Assembly: GCA_947683625.1 (NCBI GenBank)
Contig: CANTUR010000664.1
Coordinates: 1-64,000, forward strand
Direction of reading: 5' to 3'
Length of the DNA stretch: 64,000 nucleotides
Origin: Mallotus nudiflorus
Lineage: Eukaryota > Streptophyta > Magnoliopsida > Malpighiales > Euphorbiaceae
The position numbers and the translations under genes are program-made. Below, piece by piece: positions 36,441 to 48,079 of this stretch. The notes below the pieces were generated by a model. That model did no database searches and was not told where the DNA came from. It saw nothing but the letters and a program-made list of their open reading frames with translations. Position 1 is the stretch's first letter; each line of letters opens with the position of its first letter.

Positions 36441-39400
36441 TCAGGAAGGAAAGAGATACGGGTAAGAAGCTCGCATCTCAGCTTCAGTCTCCCACGTATG
36501 CTCTTCAACTCTGTCGCTACGCCACAAAACCTTGACCATCGGAATCTGCTTCGATCGCAACTGTCGAACTTGAAAATCAACGATCGCCACAGGTTCTTCC
36601 ACAAACGTCAAATCTTCACTCACTTCCATACTGTCGGGTTGCAACACGTGTGAAGGATCTGAGATATACTTCCTCAACATCGAGATATGAAATACTGGAT
36701 GCACCTGTGACATACTCGGAGGCAAATCCAACCGATATGCAACAGTGCCAATTCTCTCCAGAATCTCAAATGGTCCAATATATCTCGGTGCTAACTTACC
36801 CTTCCTGCCAAATCTCATCACACCCTTCATCGGAGATACCTTCAGAAAAACGAAATCTCCAACCTGAAACTCCACATCTCTGCGCCTAGGATCCGCATAA
36901 CTCTTCTGTCTGCTAACTGCGGTCTCTAACCTGCGCTTGATCACGATGACTTTCTCTGCAGCATCTTGAACCATCTCTGGTCCAGTCAAAGCTCTCTCAC
37001 CAATCTCATCCCAACTCAACGGGGATCTACACTTCCTTCCATACAACGCCTCATATGGTGCCATGCCAATACTGCTATGGTAGCTGTTATTATATGCAAA
37101 CTCAACAAGCGACAAATGATCATCCCAGCTACCTCCCAAATCCAAGACACACATCCTCAACATATCTTCCAGTGTCTGGATCGTCCTCTCAGACTGACCA
37201 TCTGTCTGAGGATGAAAAGCAATACTGAAATCTAACCTAGTGCCCATCGCTTCCTGTAACTTCTGCCAAAAACGAGAAGTGAACACTGAACCTCTATCTG
37301 ACACAATGGACACAGGTACTCCATGAAGGCATACAATATGCTTCACGTACAACTTCGCCAATCTAGCTACAGAATATGTGGCTTTCACAGGCAAGAAATG
37401 TGCAGACTTCGTCAATCTGTCTACAATCACCCAGATGGAATCGTATCCATCCTTCGAACGAGGTAAACCGACCACAAAATCCATAGCTATCCTTTCCCAC
37501 TTCCACTCGGGAATAGGAAGAGGCTGAAGCTTCCCAGAAGGCTTCTGATGTTCGGCTTTCACTTGCTGACAAGTCAAGCACTTAGCAACATAATCAGCAA
37601 CATCCTTCTTCAATCCATCCCACCAGTATAGATCTCTGATACTGTGGTACATCTTAGTAACACCAGGATGTACGCTGTAAGCTGTAGAATGTGCTTCCTC
37701 TAGGATCTCTTCTCTCAAATCATCCACATCAGGAACACACAATCTACCACTGATCCACAACACACCATTATCATCGAGTGTGAAATCAGTGAACTTCCCT
37801 GCTCTGACATTCTCTGCAAGCTCTTCCAGAATAGGATCTCGGCTCTGAGCTGCTTTAATCCTATCCCTCAGTACAGATCGTACTTTAAACTGAGCTAACA
37901 GTCCACCTGATCTACTGATCTTCATCATCAGACCTTGATCCACCATCAGATGCAATTCCTGGATCAATGGTCTCCTCTCAACACCAATGTGAGCAAGACT
38001 ACCTGAGGACTTCCTACTCAAGGCATCTGCTACCACATTAGCTTTACCCGGATGGTAAAGAATCTCGCAATCATAATCCTTCAACAGTTCCAACCATCTT
38101 CTCTGCCTCAAATTCAAATCTCCCTGCTGGAAAATGTACTTAAGGCTCTTGTGATCAGTAAATATCTCACAAGTCACCCCGTACAGATAATGTCTCCAAA
38201 TCTTCAAAGCAAAGATCACTGCAGCCATCTCCAGATCATGTGTGGGATAGTTCTGCTCATGCTTCTTCAACTGCCTCGAAGCATAGGCTATCACCCTTCC
38301 ATTCTGCATCAACACACAACCAAGACCAATTCTAGAGGCATCACAGTAAACTGTGAACTTATCCACACTATTAGGCAAAGCTAATACTGGCGCTGTGGTC
38401 AACTTCTCCTTCAATAACTGAAAACTATTCTCACAAGCTTCTGACCACTCGAATCTAACATTCTTCTGAGTCAAGCGAGTCATAGGGGCTGCTATCCTGG
38501 AAAAATCCTGCACAAACCGCCTATAATACCCGGCTAAACCCAGAAAACTCTGAATCTCAGTAACTGAAGTAGGTCTAGGCCACTCAGATACTGCTTCAAT
38601 CTTCTGTGGATCAACCTGAATACCTTCTTTAGACACTACGTGTCCAAGAAAAGAAACACTCTCCATCCAGAAATCACACTTCGAGAATTTAGCATAAAGC
38701 TGATGATCTCTCAGTGTCTGCAGTACAATCCTCAAGTGATATACATGCTCTTCCATACTCCTCGAATATACCAGTATATCATCAATGAAGACTACCACAA
38801 ACTGATCCACATACGGTCGGAATACTCTGTTCATCAGGTCCATAAAAGCTGCTGGTGCATTAGTCAAACCAAAAGACATCACCAGAAACTCATAATGACC
38901 ATATCGAGTGCGGAATGCTGTCTTAGGAATATCAGCTTCACTAATCCGCAGCTGATGATAACCCGACCTCAAGTCAACCTTAGAAAAGAATTGTGCACCC
39001 TGGAGCTGATCAAACAAATCATCTATCCTCGGGAGAGGATACTTGTTCTTCACTGTCACCTTGTTCAACTCTCTGTAGTCAATGCACAGTCTCAGGGTAC
39101 CATCCTTCTTCTTCACAAACAAGACTGGTGCACCCCAAGGGGAAACACTAGGTCTGATAAAACCCTTATCCAACAACTCTTGCAACTGCTCCTTCAACTC
39201 TCTCAACTCTGCAGGAGCCATACGATAGGGTGGCATAGATATAGGAGTAATACCTGGAACCACATCTATACAGAACTCAATCTCTCTATGAGGTGGTAAA
39301 CCTGGCAACTCCTCGGGAAAAACATCAGGAAACTCACAAGCAACAGGAACATCTGTGAGTGACAACTTCTCCACTGACGTATCCCTAACCAATGCCAAAA

Positions 39401-40304
39401 ACCCCTGACAACCTTTCCTCAACAACTTCCTAGCTGAAATAGCAAAAATAAGATTCTGAGGTGCTGAACTCCTATCACCAATAAACTTAAATTCTACTTC
39501 ACCAGGAATTCTGAAAATCACCTCCTTATTCCTGCAATCAACCACGGCATAATGCTGAGACAACCAATCCATTCCCAAAATAACATCAAACTCCATCACA
39601 TCCAACAAAATCAAATCAACGGGTAATTCTCTATCTCCCACGAGAACTGGACAACCAGAAAGAACAATATCGGCGTCCAAAGAATCACTCAGAGGAGTGG
39701 CAACAGACAAAGGAAAAGCCATCCTCGAAGCTTGCCAACAAGATTTAGAAGCAAAAATAGGAGAAACAAAGGAATGCGTGGCACTCGGATCAAACAAAAC
39801 CAAAGCATCCAGGTAACAAACAGAAAGAATACCTGCCACGACTGCATTAGATGCCTGAGCATCCTGCTGAGTCAGATGAAAAACTCTGGCCTGGCCTCGA
39901 CCTCCCTGCTGACTGGTAGAAGCCTGGCCAACACTTCGGGCACCTCCTCTCGTACCTCTACCACGACTCTGCTGTGGAACAAACTGAGTAGAACTCTGAT
40001 GCTGAGCTGGTGGTAACTGAAATGGCACGGGTACTGCACTAGCAATTGATTGCTGTGGGAATCGCGGAATCTGCTGCTGCTGATACCCAGAATAAGGACA
40101 CGATCTGGCAAAATGTCCTGTCTGTCCGCATCTGAAGCATGTCAACGGTGTCAGATAACACGGTCCCTGATGGACTCTACCACAAGTCTGACAAACACTG
40201 GCCGCTGATCCAGAACTACGACCACTGCTGCTGCTCGAAGCACCTGACCCGAATCTAAACGATCTACGCTGACCTCGACGACCATGTCTACTGCTCCGAT
40301 GCAC
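36441..40304 (-). CDS. Tekay polyprotein: zinc knuckle, protease, RT, RNase H, integrase, chromodomain
   Basis: The open frame spans 1,287 codons. Domains in order: CCHC knuckle [14 protein letters not shown] (56-69), the C-terminus of gag; protease with [11 protein letters not shown] (Asp172); RT (about 365-540) with VDLRSGYHQ and FIDDILVYS (Asp508-Asp509); RNase H with Asp655, Glu692, Asp717, Asp760; integrase zinc region ([18 protein letters not shown], about 870-915), core Asp942, Asp1003, Glu1039 (D-35-E spacing); and a chromodomain-type tail (about 1232-1287). The length is full for the pol part of a Tekay element. It has no ATG of its own: it continues in the same frame from gag across one TAG at 40326-40328, and 40304 is merely the first GTG. 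The usual DPG (or DSG) of the protease is DPS here, which may disable it. Only a few bases separate the stop codon at 36441 from the polypurine tract. Confidence 0.95.
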   Translation of the reverse strand: MHRSSRHGRRGQRRSFRFGSGASSSSSGRSSGSAASVCQTCGRVHQGPCYLTPLTCFRCGQTGHFARSCPYSGYQQQQIPRFPQQSIASAVPVPFQLPPAQHQSSTQFVPQQSRGRGTRGGARSVGQASTSQQGGRGQARVFHLTQQDAQASNAVVAGILSVCYLDALVLFDPSATHSFVSPIFASKSCWQASRMAFPLSVATPLSDSLDADIVLSGCPVLVGDRELPVDLILLDVMEFDVILGMDWLSQHYAVVDCRNKEVIFRIPGEVEFKFIGDRSSAPQNLIFAISARKLLRKGCQGFLALVRDTSVEKLSLTDVPVACEFPDVFPEELPGLPPHREIEFCIDVVPGITPISMPPYRMAPAELRELKEQLQELLDKGFIRPSVSPWGAPVLFVKKKDGTLRLCIDYRELNKVTVKNKYPLPRIDDLFDQLQGAQFFSKVDLRSGYHQLRISEADIPKTAFRTRYGHYEFLVMSFGLTNAPAAFMDLMNRVFRPYVDQFVVVFIDDILVYSRSMEEHVYHLRIVLQTLRDHQLYAKFSKCDFWMESVSFLGHVVSKEGIQVDPQKIEAVSEWPRPTSVTEIQSFLGLAGYYRRFVQDFSRIAAPMTRLTQKNVRFEWSEACENSFQLLKEKLTTAPVLALPNSVDKFTVYCDASRIGLGCVLMQNGRVIAYASRQLKKHEQNYPTHDLEMAAVIFALKIWRHYLYGVTCEIFTDHKSLKYIFQQGDLNLRQRRWLELLKDYDCEILYHPGKANVVADALSRKSSGSLAHIGVERRPLIQELHLMVDQGLMMKISRSGGLLAQFKVRSVLRDRIKAAQSRDPILEELAENVRAGKFTDFTLDDNGVLWISGRLCVPDVDDLREEILEEAHSTAYSVHPGVTKMYHSIRDLYWWDGLKKDVADYVAKCLTCQQVKAEHQKPSGKLQPLPIPEWKWERIAMDFVVGLPRSKDGYDSIWVIVDRLTKSAHFLPVKATYSVARLAKLYVKHIVCLHGVPVSIVSDRGSVFTSRFWQKLQEAMGTRLDFSIAFHPQTDGQSERTIQTLEDMLRMCVLDLGGSWDDHLSLVEFAYNNSYHSSIGMAPYEALYGRKCRSPLSWDEIGERALTGPEMVQDAAEKVIVIKRRLETAVSRQKSYADPRRRDVEFQVGDFVFLKVSPMKGVMRFGRKGKLAPRYIGPFEILERIGTVAYRLDLPPSMSQVHPVFHISMLRKYISDPSHVLQPDSMEVSEDLTFVEEPVAIVDFQVRQLRSKQIPMVKVLWRSDRVEEHTWETEAEMRASYPYLFPS

Positions 40305-40325
40305 TCGCTGCTGCTGTCTCTGACT

Positions 40326-41192
40326 CTACTGAGTCGAACCTCGCTGCTGACTACTCGAACCAACATGAAAAATCGAATATGGAGTAGCCTGCAACCCACT
40401 CGACTGAACTCCCAACTGGTAATAATCAGGCATCGCTCCCTGCCTAACTAACCTCAGCTCGATCTCCTTAGCTAGCTCAATCACCGACTCCAAAGTAAGA
40501 CCTGCTGTAGGCATACCAGCAAAAGCTGAACCCAAACCAGTAACATAGGTAGTAACAGCGAAATACTGATCTCGCATCAGATCCTCAGCATATCTACCCA
40601 GACGAAGAAACTCTCGGGTATACTCCTCTACTGATCGATCTCCACGAGAAATACTAGTCAATCGAAGATGATAGCTCAAACGAAGAGGCTCTGGACAAAA
40701 TCTCCTCATGAATCGCTCTCGAAACTGAACCCATGTCATCGTCATCATATAAGGCTGGATCATCTGAATGAACCAATCCAAGGCTGATCCCTCGACAGAC
40801 AACTCAACGATCATGATCCTCTGGTACTCGGTATGAGCAGTCCGAGTCCTCGTCTCAATCGCATGCAGAAAATCTAAAGGATCAGAAGTCCCATCAAAAG
40901 CAATCCTGCCAATTCTGGCATAGAACAAAGCTACCTCAGGGTCAGACATACCCTGCTGATAGGCAGGCTGAACAGGCTGAACAACTGGAGGAACAGGAAC
41001 ATCAAACTCAGGCTCAACAGGCTCCTCGTCCTGTAACTCTCTCTGCCTACGGCGACCTGCCGCTCCTCGAGGTCTACCCCTGCCACGACCTCTACGTCTA
41101 ACTGGCGGCTCAGGAGGTAAAACCTCGTCCTGAAAAGATTCATCATCCTCGGCCTCAACGACCGGTGGAGCGACACGCGCTCGCCTCCTCAT
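40326..41192 (-). CDS. Tekay gag (N-terminal 288 codons), ended by an in-frame TAG
   Basis: Structural protein that packages the element's RNA into cytoplasmic particles. It starts at ATG 41192 (MRRRARVAPPVVE), about 200 bases after the primer-binding site. An acidic and then Arg/Gly-rich N-terminus (RRRGRGRGRPRG) precedes the gag core (SALDWFIQMIQPYM, FRERFMRRFCPEPL, about residues 90-230). It then stops at CAG-TAG-AGT. In the G2 copy the same codon is CAG, so the stop looks like a C-to-T mutation in what should be one gag-pol frame of about 1,583 residues. Downstream, seven codons later, the pol frame continues without shift. Without readthrough, gag would lack its zinc knuckle and pol would not be made. 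Confidence 0.93.
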   Translation of the reverse strand: MRRRARVAPPVVEAEDDESFQDEVLPPEPPVRRRGRGRGRPRGAAGRRRQRELQDEEPVEPEFDVPVPPVVQPVQPAYQQGMSDPEVALFYARIGRIAFDGTSDPLDFLHAIETRTRTAHTEYQRIMIVELSVEGSALDWFIQMIQPYMMTMTWVQFRERFMRRFCPEPLRLSYHLRLTSISRGDRSVEEYTREFLRLGRYAEDLMRDQYFAVTTYVTGLGSAFAGMPTAGLTLESVIELAKEIELRLVRQGAMPDYYQLGVQSSGLQATPYSIFHVGSSSQQRGSTQ

Positions 41193-41390
41193 TCTGAAAA
41201 GACAAACGGAAAGATTCAGACAAAACAGACAACGGAGGAATAACGCTGAAAACTACAGCAAGGAATACTCATCAAGACATACTCGAACCTAATACACTGC
41301 AGTAGTCCAACAGAAAACACAACTTTAAAACTAGGGCCACAACTCACATAACTAAGCCCTGACACAGAACTCCACTCTGAAACGAACTTC

Positions 41391-41402
41391 GCTCTGATAC
41401 CA
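41391..41402 (-). other. Primer-binding site of the young element
   Basis: Minus strand TGGTATCAGAGC, four bases from the end of the 5' LTR. Perfect initiator methionine tRNA type site. Confidence 0.95.
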
Positions 41403-41406
41403 ACTT

Positions 41407-44400
41407 TGTCACGACCCAAAACAGGAGTCATGACCGGCGCTAGGGAACGGGAATTCTTTCGAATCCGGAACCCGTAGCAAGCCTAAAAATAAAATAAATA
41501 TGCAATAATAACCATAAAAATATAATATGCAGCGGAAAATAAAATCATAAATATTACAATATCATCCATATCAACTGGATTTAATTCAAAACTCATCACA
41601 TCGCATATATAATCTCATAAATGTATAATCTTTATACAAATCCAGTTTTACTATAATACATCTCTTTAAAACAAATACTTTAATTCACAACTACTGAAAA
41701 TCACAACTACTGAAAATCACAACTACTGCAGTGTCTAGATAAAATAAATAAGACTCAAGTATACAATTTACATAAAGAAGCCGGGGCGGAAGAAATCCGG
41801 CGTATCGACCTGCTACTGAGGTCTGAGGAAGTTGACTCTCCTGAAAAATAGTCAACGGAGGGGAGTCAGACCTCACTGAGTGAATTACTATAGTATATAT
41901 ACATACACTCTAAGTGATAATGCATACAGTCAACAGTATATGAGTAATATGTATATATACAGGCAAGTTCATACAAATGCAGAAAAATCATTTTATATAT
42001 TTTGTCTGAAAATCAACTTTTATGAAGGATCACATAGAACCCTAGAATATCGCAACCTCAGAAAAATAGTGTTAAACAACACTCTAGCCATACAGGCTCA
42101 CTGATTCCAAATATATCCACTTAATCCATATGGACAGTAGACTGGCCCCGAGACACTAAGTCAACCGAGCTCCAGCAGTCTGACTGCCAGTGTGATTGGC
42201 CCCGAGACACTTGGTCAACCGAGCTCCAGCAATCACACCCAAACCACATCTCACATATATCAATAATCATAATCAATTCAATATCCACAAATAGTCAGTA
42301 ATAAAGCCTAAGTACTATAGGCGTACCGGTACGTACTCGGTCCTAGTGCTGCCCACTAGGTAGCACGTTCTATTGATATCCTTCATTCTTAAATATAAAA
42401 CATTCATTCACAAAAATAAATGATGCATGAATATAAATGAAATAACAATATAAACCATATATATACCGAAAATATACCAAACATAAACCAGGTATATTTT
42501 GAGTATATATATGTCAAATAAATCCAATCAAATCATGAATTAAACTAAAAATATATTTAAAAACATTTTAAATATATTTTATTAATAAAACATGTATATA
42601 ATTTATTATATACCAAAAATATACCAAAAATATACTTGAATATAAATCATGTTATTTATGCATATTTAGTCAAAATAAAACATGCATTTTTCTAAATCAT
42701 GCGTCCTAAGCATATATATATAATATAGTAACTCACCTAATGCGCTCCACGAGACAGGTCCGACGGGCCTGGTCCACTAACCCTCGGTCTCGGCGCAACT
42801 AAACAAGAAATAATTAATCGACATCAGAATAACCCTAACAGAAATCCTAGAATTCAATCTAGAGTATTAAAGTACGGAAACAGAATTAGGGTTCGACTGG
42901 ATATCACGTTTTACGAGAATTCTATCGGAAATCCGGCAGAACCTCCCCTGTAAAACGGACATCTCTCTACTCAAAAGAGTAGAGCCGACCCTGCAAAGAA
43001 ATACACTTAAAAAATAAACACCACAATCAATCACAACCCCTCGGTCGGACTCCAGACTACAATCTGTCGACCGGGGTCCACAAACACAGAATATATATAT
43101 TCAAATATACCAAAAATATCCTTAAATCATAAAAATACATTTCATACGTAGAAATTACATAATAAATCTTGAAACACTATAAAAACCGATTAAAACTCAT
43201 TTTATTAGAAAAACCGTATATTATATATATAATTGAAAATAATTCTCGAAAAATAGTTTTAATTAGTTAAAAATACTAAATATTTTGTAGAAATCATTTT
43301 TATACCTTAAATAAATATTAAAACCAATTAAATTACATTTTTAGACAATTTAGGGTAAAATTACCAAAATACCCCTATATATATATATATACCTAAATTA
43401 CTTCAAAAATTCACCAAAAATCATACAATTATCCAAAATTAATTTTCTCAACATATTTATCAATAATATCAATAATTAAACTCAATTAACCAATTAAATT
43501 CAATTTAAAACACAATTAACTTAATTTTACAAAATCACCTAAACTTCAATAATTAAAAATAAATACTTAGAAATTCATAAAAATTCCAAATAAATTCCTA
43601 TAATTCATTTCAACACTCAATTCAACCATAAACTCCAATTTCATAATTTAAATAATTAATTTCCGAAAATTAGAAAATAATATTAAAATATTCAAAAATA
43701 CCCAAAAATCCAAAAAACCTCCAAAAATTCTGTAAAAATTCATACATGAAGATTAAACTACCAGGAACAACATTTGTGAAGGAAGTTTCGATGAATCATC
43801 CAAATCGAAGCTCAAAAAAATCAAAAACCAAAAGAGGCCGAAAACTTCAAATCAAAACCTAAGCAATTCTAGACCATTTTAGCTCAAACCAAAGCTAGAA
43901 TAACACTCACCGGAGCTCAAGGAGAAGATAGAGACCGGCGGTGTCGAAAACGGTGGCCGGAGGAGGGAGAAACGGCGGTGAGGAAATGGTGGTGGTCGGC
44001 GCCCGCGGGAGAAGAAGAAGAAGAAGAAGAAAAAGAAAAAGAAAGAAAAAGGAAAGAGAAAGAAAAAGAAAAAGAAAGAAAAAGGAAAAGAAAAAAAAAA
44101 GAAAAAAAATAAAATAAATTAAAATAATTAAATGTTAATAAATAATTAATAATAAAATAATAAATTTTAATAATTTAATAATAAATAAAATAATCAAATA
44201 ATAATAAATAAATAATAAAATATTAGGGTAATAATAAACCCTAATTAAATAAATATACACACACAGGCTTTATTTAATAATTTAAAAATATGTATGAGTT
44301 CATGCAAACCCGTAAATACATTTAAAATAATTAATAATACATTGTTTACGTGAAAATTTCCCCGAAAATGCAAGTCCCGGGAAAATTTTACGTAAAATAC

Positions 44401-44537
44401 TGAAAATAATAGACAGTAATCAAAATAGGTTTAAAATACATATTAACTCATAAAAATATCGTATAATGCATAAAAATTATTGACACTGTATATCCCGGTA
44501 TAGTGTAAAAATATTTTTAAAAACACGGGATATTACA
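41407..44537 (-). repeat. 5' LTR of the young Tekay element
   Basis: 3,131 bp, near-identical to 33254-36386. Twin hairpin at 42139-42238, small hairpin 42965-42984, GAA-rich tract about 44011-44108. It drives transcription of the minus strand; the precise start site cannot be read from sequence. Confidence 0.96.
42991..43910 (-). other. Putative LTR intron, young element 5' LTR
   Basis: 920 bp with the same GTGAGT donor and TTTGCAG acceptor as the 3' LTR copy. In this LTR it would lie in the leader of any transcript starting upstream of 43910, possibly in the GC-rich, GAA-flanked patch. Confidence 0.5.
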
Positions 44538-44542
44538 AGATG
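44538..44542. other. Target-site duplication AGATG (right)
   Basis: Exact repeat of 33249-33253; completes the 11,284-bp insertion. Confidence 0.97.
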
Positions 44543-44684
44543 TATGATTATTGAGAATCTGAACTCCTTAAATTCTTATGTTCATTATTCTTCCTTCTCA
44601 ATATTCTTTTTAATTCTTGTTCAAAGCTTTTCAATTCCTTAGTATTATTCGATAGTCCTATTCACCCCCTCTAGGACTCTTTCA
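44543..44684 (+). repeat. Sirevirus 3' LTR, right part
   Basis: Continuation of the LTR from 33253. The TTCACCCCCTCTAGGAC sequence followed by a terminal CA is a common ending of plant Sirevirus LTRs. Confidence 0.8.
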
Positions 44685-44914
44685 TGTGAACTCTGAGCCC
44701 TTCTTATGTGAAACTCACTTAGTATAATGGTGTGAATATGGAGCCTTTTTGACACATAACTGGTGAAATGTAACTGTGTTCCTCGGGTTTTCCTAGCTCG
44801 ATCAGTTACTTATTATAAATTTGGCATGAACTTCGAGCCTTTTTGGCATGAAACTCACTTAGTAGAATGATGAGAATCCTGAGCCTTTCTGACATAGAAC
44901 TGGTGAAACATAAC
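44685..44914. repeat. Two-copy 140-bp tandem repeat, second copy truncated
   Basis: AAACTCACTTAGTA recurs at 44711 and 44851, and other blocks (GAGCCTTT, CTGGTGAAA) also recur exactly 140 bp apart. The second copy is cut by the Tat LTR at 44915. The Sirevirus appears to have inserted just before or inside this array, which resembles the tandem arrays found inside Tat elements. Confidence 0.7.
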
Positions 44915-46925
44915 TGTAGATAGCAGGGTTTAGCGCACGCCCAAGATCTTAGCAACCATGACACTATTTAAGCTTAGGGCCTTAGAGAACACACTAACCA
45001 CTATCACAAAAACATGGCATGAAGATGAGGAATCATCACCCAGGGTAATAATTGGGACAAATAAAAAAATGGTGGTACTTGATTCCCTAAAAGAAAGCCA
45101 ACACCACAACTAGGAGATTCTGGGTACAGAATACTAACTTCTTTTAGTCTTGTGTTCATTTAGAATTACTTTATGAATTACTATTTTATCCTTTATTTAC
45201 ATGTAATTTCATTTAAACCCTTAAAAAAACAATCAACTCCAAGCAAACTAGACATGAAATATACAAGTAAATAATGCATTCATCACAATTCCTAGGTTAA
45301 TCTAATCTATATTGATTTTAATTAAATGAGCTAAATCTACATGTTTTAGTTTATAGGTGGGCCTAAAGACTAATGGGGCTAATTCCTATGAATTATGAAG
45401 TATTTAAATTAGTGGGCCTAATTCTACTTGTTTTAATTCTAGAATGATCTTAAATCTACAAATTATGAAAAGGTTTAAATTAAATGGGCTAAGGCTAAAT
45501 TAATTAAATTAAATTAGGTGGGCCTATGTCTAATTAGCTAAATGGGCCTAAGTTATCTCTACCCTAAATCTAATTAATTATGGGCCTAAAATGCATTTTT
45601 ATTAATTAAACCTAAAAAAACCTAAATTTAAATGGGTTAAAGTCTAATGTGGGCCTAGGGCCCAAAACACATAAACATAAGCAAATAAGCCCAAAAATAA
45701 CATTAAAATAAACAAATAAAAGATCAAACAATTAATTTAAATTCTTCTAAAAACCCTAATTTAATTAAAGTGATCATAAACAAACAAATAAATAATTAAG
45801 AAATAACCCTAATTCTAATCCAATTTTAATTAAACAACCTAATGATTTCTATACTATTAATTTTAATTGATTACTGAATGAAAAGCCTAATTTTACTAAC
45901 CAATTACTTAAAATAAAAACACACAAGCACACACATCAAATTTCATCATTCCTACTATTAGGACTATTACAATGAACTATTGAGAATAATAAAAAAAGAA
46001 AAAAAATAATACTAACCCCCAAAAAATAAAAATAAGAAAATTAAATAAAAAAACTTGGAAACTACATCTATTTACAAGGTTCCATCCATGGCATTCCATG
46101 GATCTCTATGGATTTCATTCTCCAAGTATGATCATCATATTATCTCCTCCATAATCACCATTACAAAAGGATAAAACAATAATTAGTGAATTAAATTATA
46201 ATAAAAGTTAAATAAATTTGAAATTCAATAAAATCAAAATAACAAAAAAAAAGAATAAAATAAAGTAAAGAGAAGATAATACTTATAGATGCTGAATAAA
46301 TTACTCATCAAACTAGTAAGATCACCGTTGTTTTTTAGTAGGTTTTCAAAACGTATTATTTTTCTTCAAAAAAATCTCCAAACGAATAAATCCCCAAGAG
46401 TTTTTTTTTGGAAAAGAATGCTCAATATTAAGAATTAAGAGTTGAGTCCCCATGCTCTAGAAGCATAAGCTCTCCTTTTATAGGGAAAAAACCAAAAAAC
46501 CCTAAGTTCTATGTACTAAGAGTTCCATTTTTCAAAGGACTTTATTTTCTAAAGAATTAGATAAATCCCAAAAATAAATTTAGGAAAATTTTTAACCAAT
46601 AAAAACTCAAGAAAAAATATTTATATTTTCTGTAAAAAATATAAAAAAACGGATGGAAAACATGTAATTTCGATCGAAATTCTAGAATTTTGATTTTTTT
46701 AACTTTTAATTACAAAAAGACCCCTGAAAGAAATTAAAATTTTCAATTAGGTCTTAAAAGGTATTATAATTAAGTCCTTAAAAAAACCAATAAAACTCTT
46801 TTTGAAAATGCATTCAAACTTTTGAGGTTTCAAACTTCAGGTGTTGAAGATCTACTTGTAACATTTTTATTATTGGAGTCCTTTGTCGAATCCATATTTT
46901 ATTATCCTAAAATTAGGTGTTTACA
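44915..46925 (-). repeat. 3' LTR of Tat element 1
   Basis: 2,011 bp. On the minus strand it runs from TGTAAACACC to the CTACA end. A polypurine tract abuts the right side, so the element body lies to the right and is read on the minus strand. A clear TATA box (CCTATAAAAGG) is at 46474-46484, and TGGGCY motifs cluster at about 45355-45665. Same family as 8029-10096 and 56709-58881. Confidence 0.87.
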
Positions 46926-46940
46926 GTTGCCCCCTTTGTC
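46926..46940 (-). other. Polypurine tract of Tat element 1
   Basis: Minus strand GACAAAGGGGGCAAC precedes the LTR start; the same tract is next to the Tat element 2 LTR at 58882. Confidence 0.8.
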
Positions 46941-47119
46941 ACTGTTTGCTTGATAAATGTTTGCAAAGCAAATAAACACATAATTTCTTAAAAATAGAAG
47001 TTCAGGTACTTACCAGTTCTTCTCGAGGTTTATGCTTATAAGCGATTGCCAGTTCATGATAAATGCTTGTGTTGTTGTACAACACTAGGCATAAACTTAA
47101 AAAATCTGAGGAAACACTA

Positions 47120-47782
47120 TACTCATATGTACAGTGTTGATTTAGAAGGATATATCATATTATACTCGGTTATATAATGTTGACTATACTCGGTCTTACA
47201 GTCTAAATTGAAAGGATACATTGTACTCTATTGTACATTGTCGATTACACTCGGTCGTATAGTCTAAATGAAAGGATACATTATACTTGATCATATAGTT
47301 TGAATTGAAAGGATACATTGTACTCGGCCATACAGTGTTGATTATACTCGATCGTATAGTCTAAATGAAAGGATACGTTGTACTTAATCATACATTGTCG
47401 ACTATACTCGGTTGTATAGTCTGAATTGAAAAGACACATTGCACTTAGTCGTACAATGTCGACTACACTTGGTCGTATAGTCTAAATTGAATTGATACTC
47501 ACTCGGTTGTACAATATTGACTATACTCGGTCATATAGTCTAAATTGAAATGACACATTATACTCGGTCGTACAATGCCGACTACACTTAGTCGTATAGT
47601 CTAAATTGAATTGATACATAGCACTTTGTTGTACAATGTCGACTACACTTGTTCGTATAGTCTGAATTAAAATGACGTATTGCACTCGGTCATACAATGT
47701 TGACTACACTTGGTTGTATAGTCTGAATTAAAAAGACACATTGTATTCGGTTGTACAATGTCAACTACATTCAGTCCTATAG
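47120..47782. repeat. 61-bp tandem array (left part)
   Basis: About 10-11 diverged copies of a roughly 61-bp unit made of two related halves, CACTNGGTCGTATAGTCTGAATT and CACTCGGTCGTACAATGT. The array is split by a solo LTR and continues at 51163-51415. It lies between the polypurine tract and the antisense genes of Tat element 1. Reading frames across it have no protein character. 46941-47119 is unassigned spacer. Confidence 0.88.
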
Positions 47783-48035
47783 TGTAATAACCCTAGTTTT
47801 TAAATTATTTTAATAATTATCAGGATATGCAGTATTAATAAATTTTAAAACTATATTTGATAATTTTACTATTTTGTGAATAATTATTATTATTTTACAT
47901 TTAATTATAATTTTCTACGTAACTGTATATATTGAAGTTTATTATTTCAGATAATATTATTTTAATAATATTTAATTTAGTGCATTAATATTTTAATATT
48001 TTTATTTTAATAAATTACATTATTTTATTGTATTT

Positions 48036-48079
<44 letters not shown>

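Noticed and set aside
37363..40399. Overlapping frames on both strands within 36441-41192
   Set aside because: Shadows of the young element's gag-pol frame; none has its own domain.
33254..44537. Possibility that the two near-identical LTRs are an assembly duplication
   Set aside because: They flank a coherent internal region with primer site and polypurine tract at the right ends, and the outer flanks carry a perfect 5-bp duplication.
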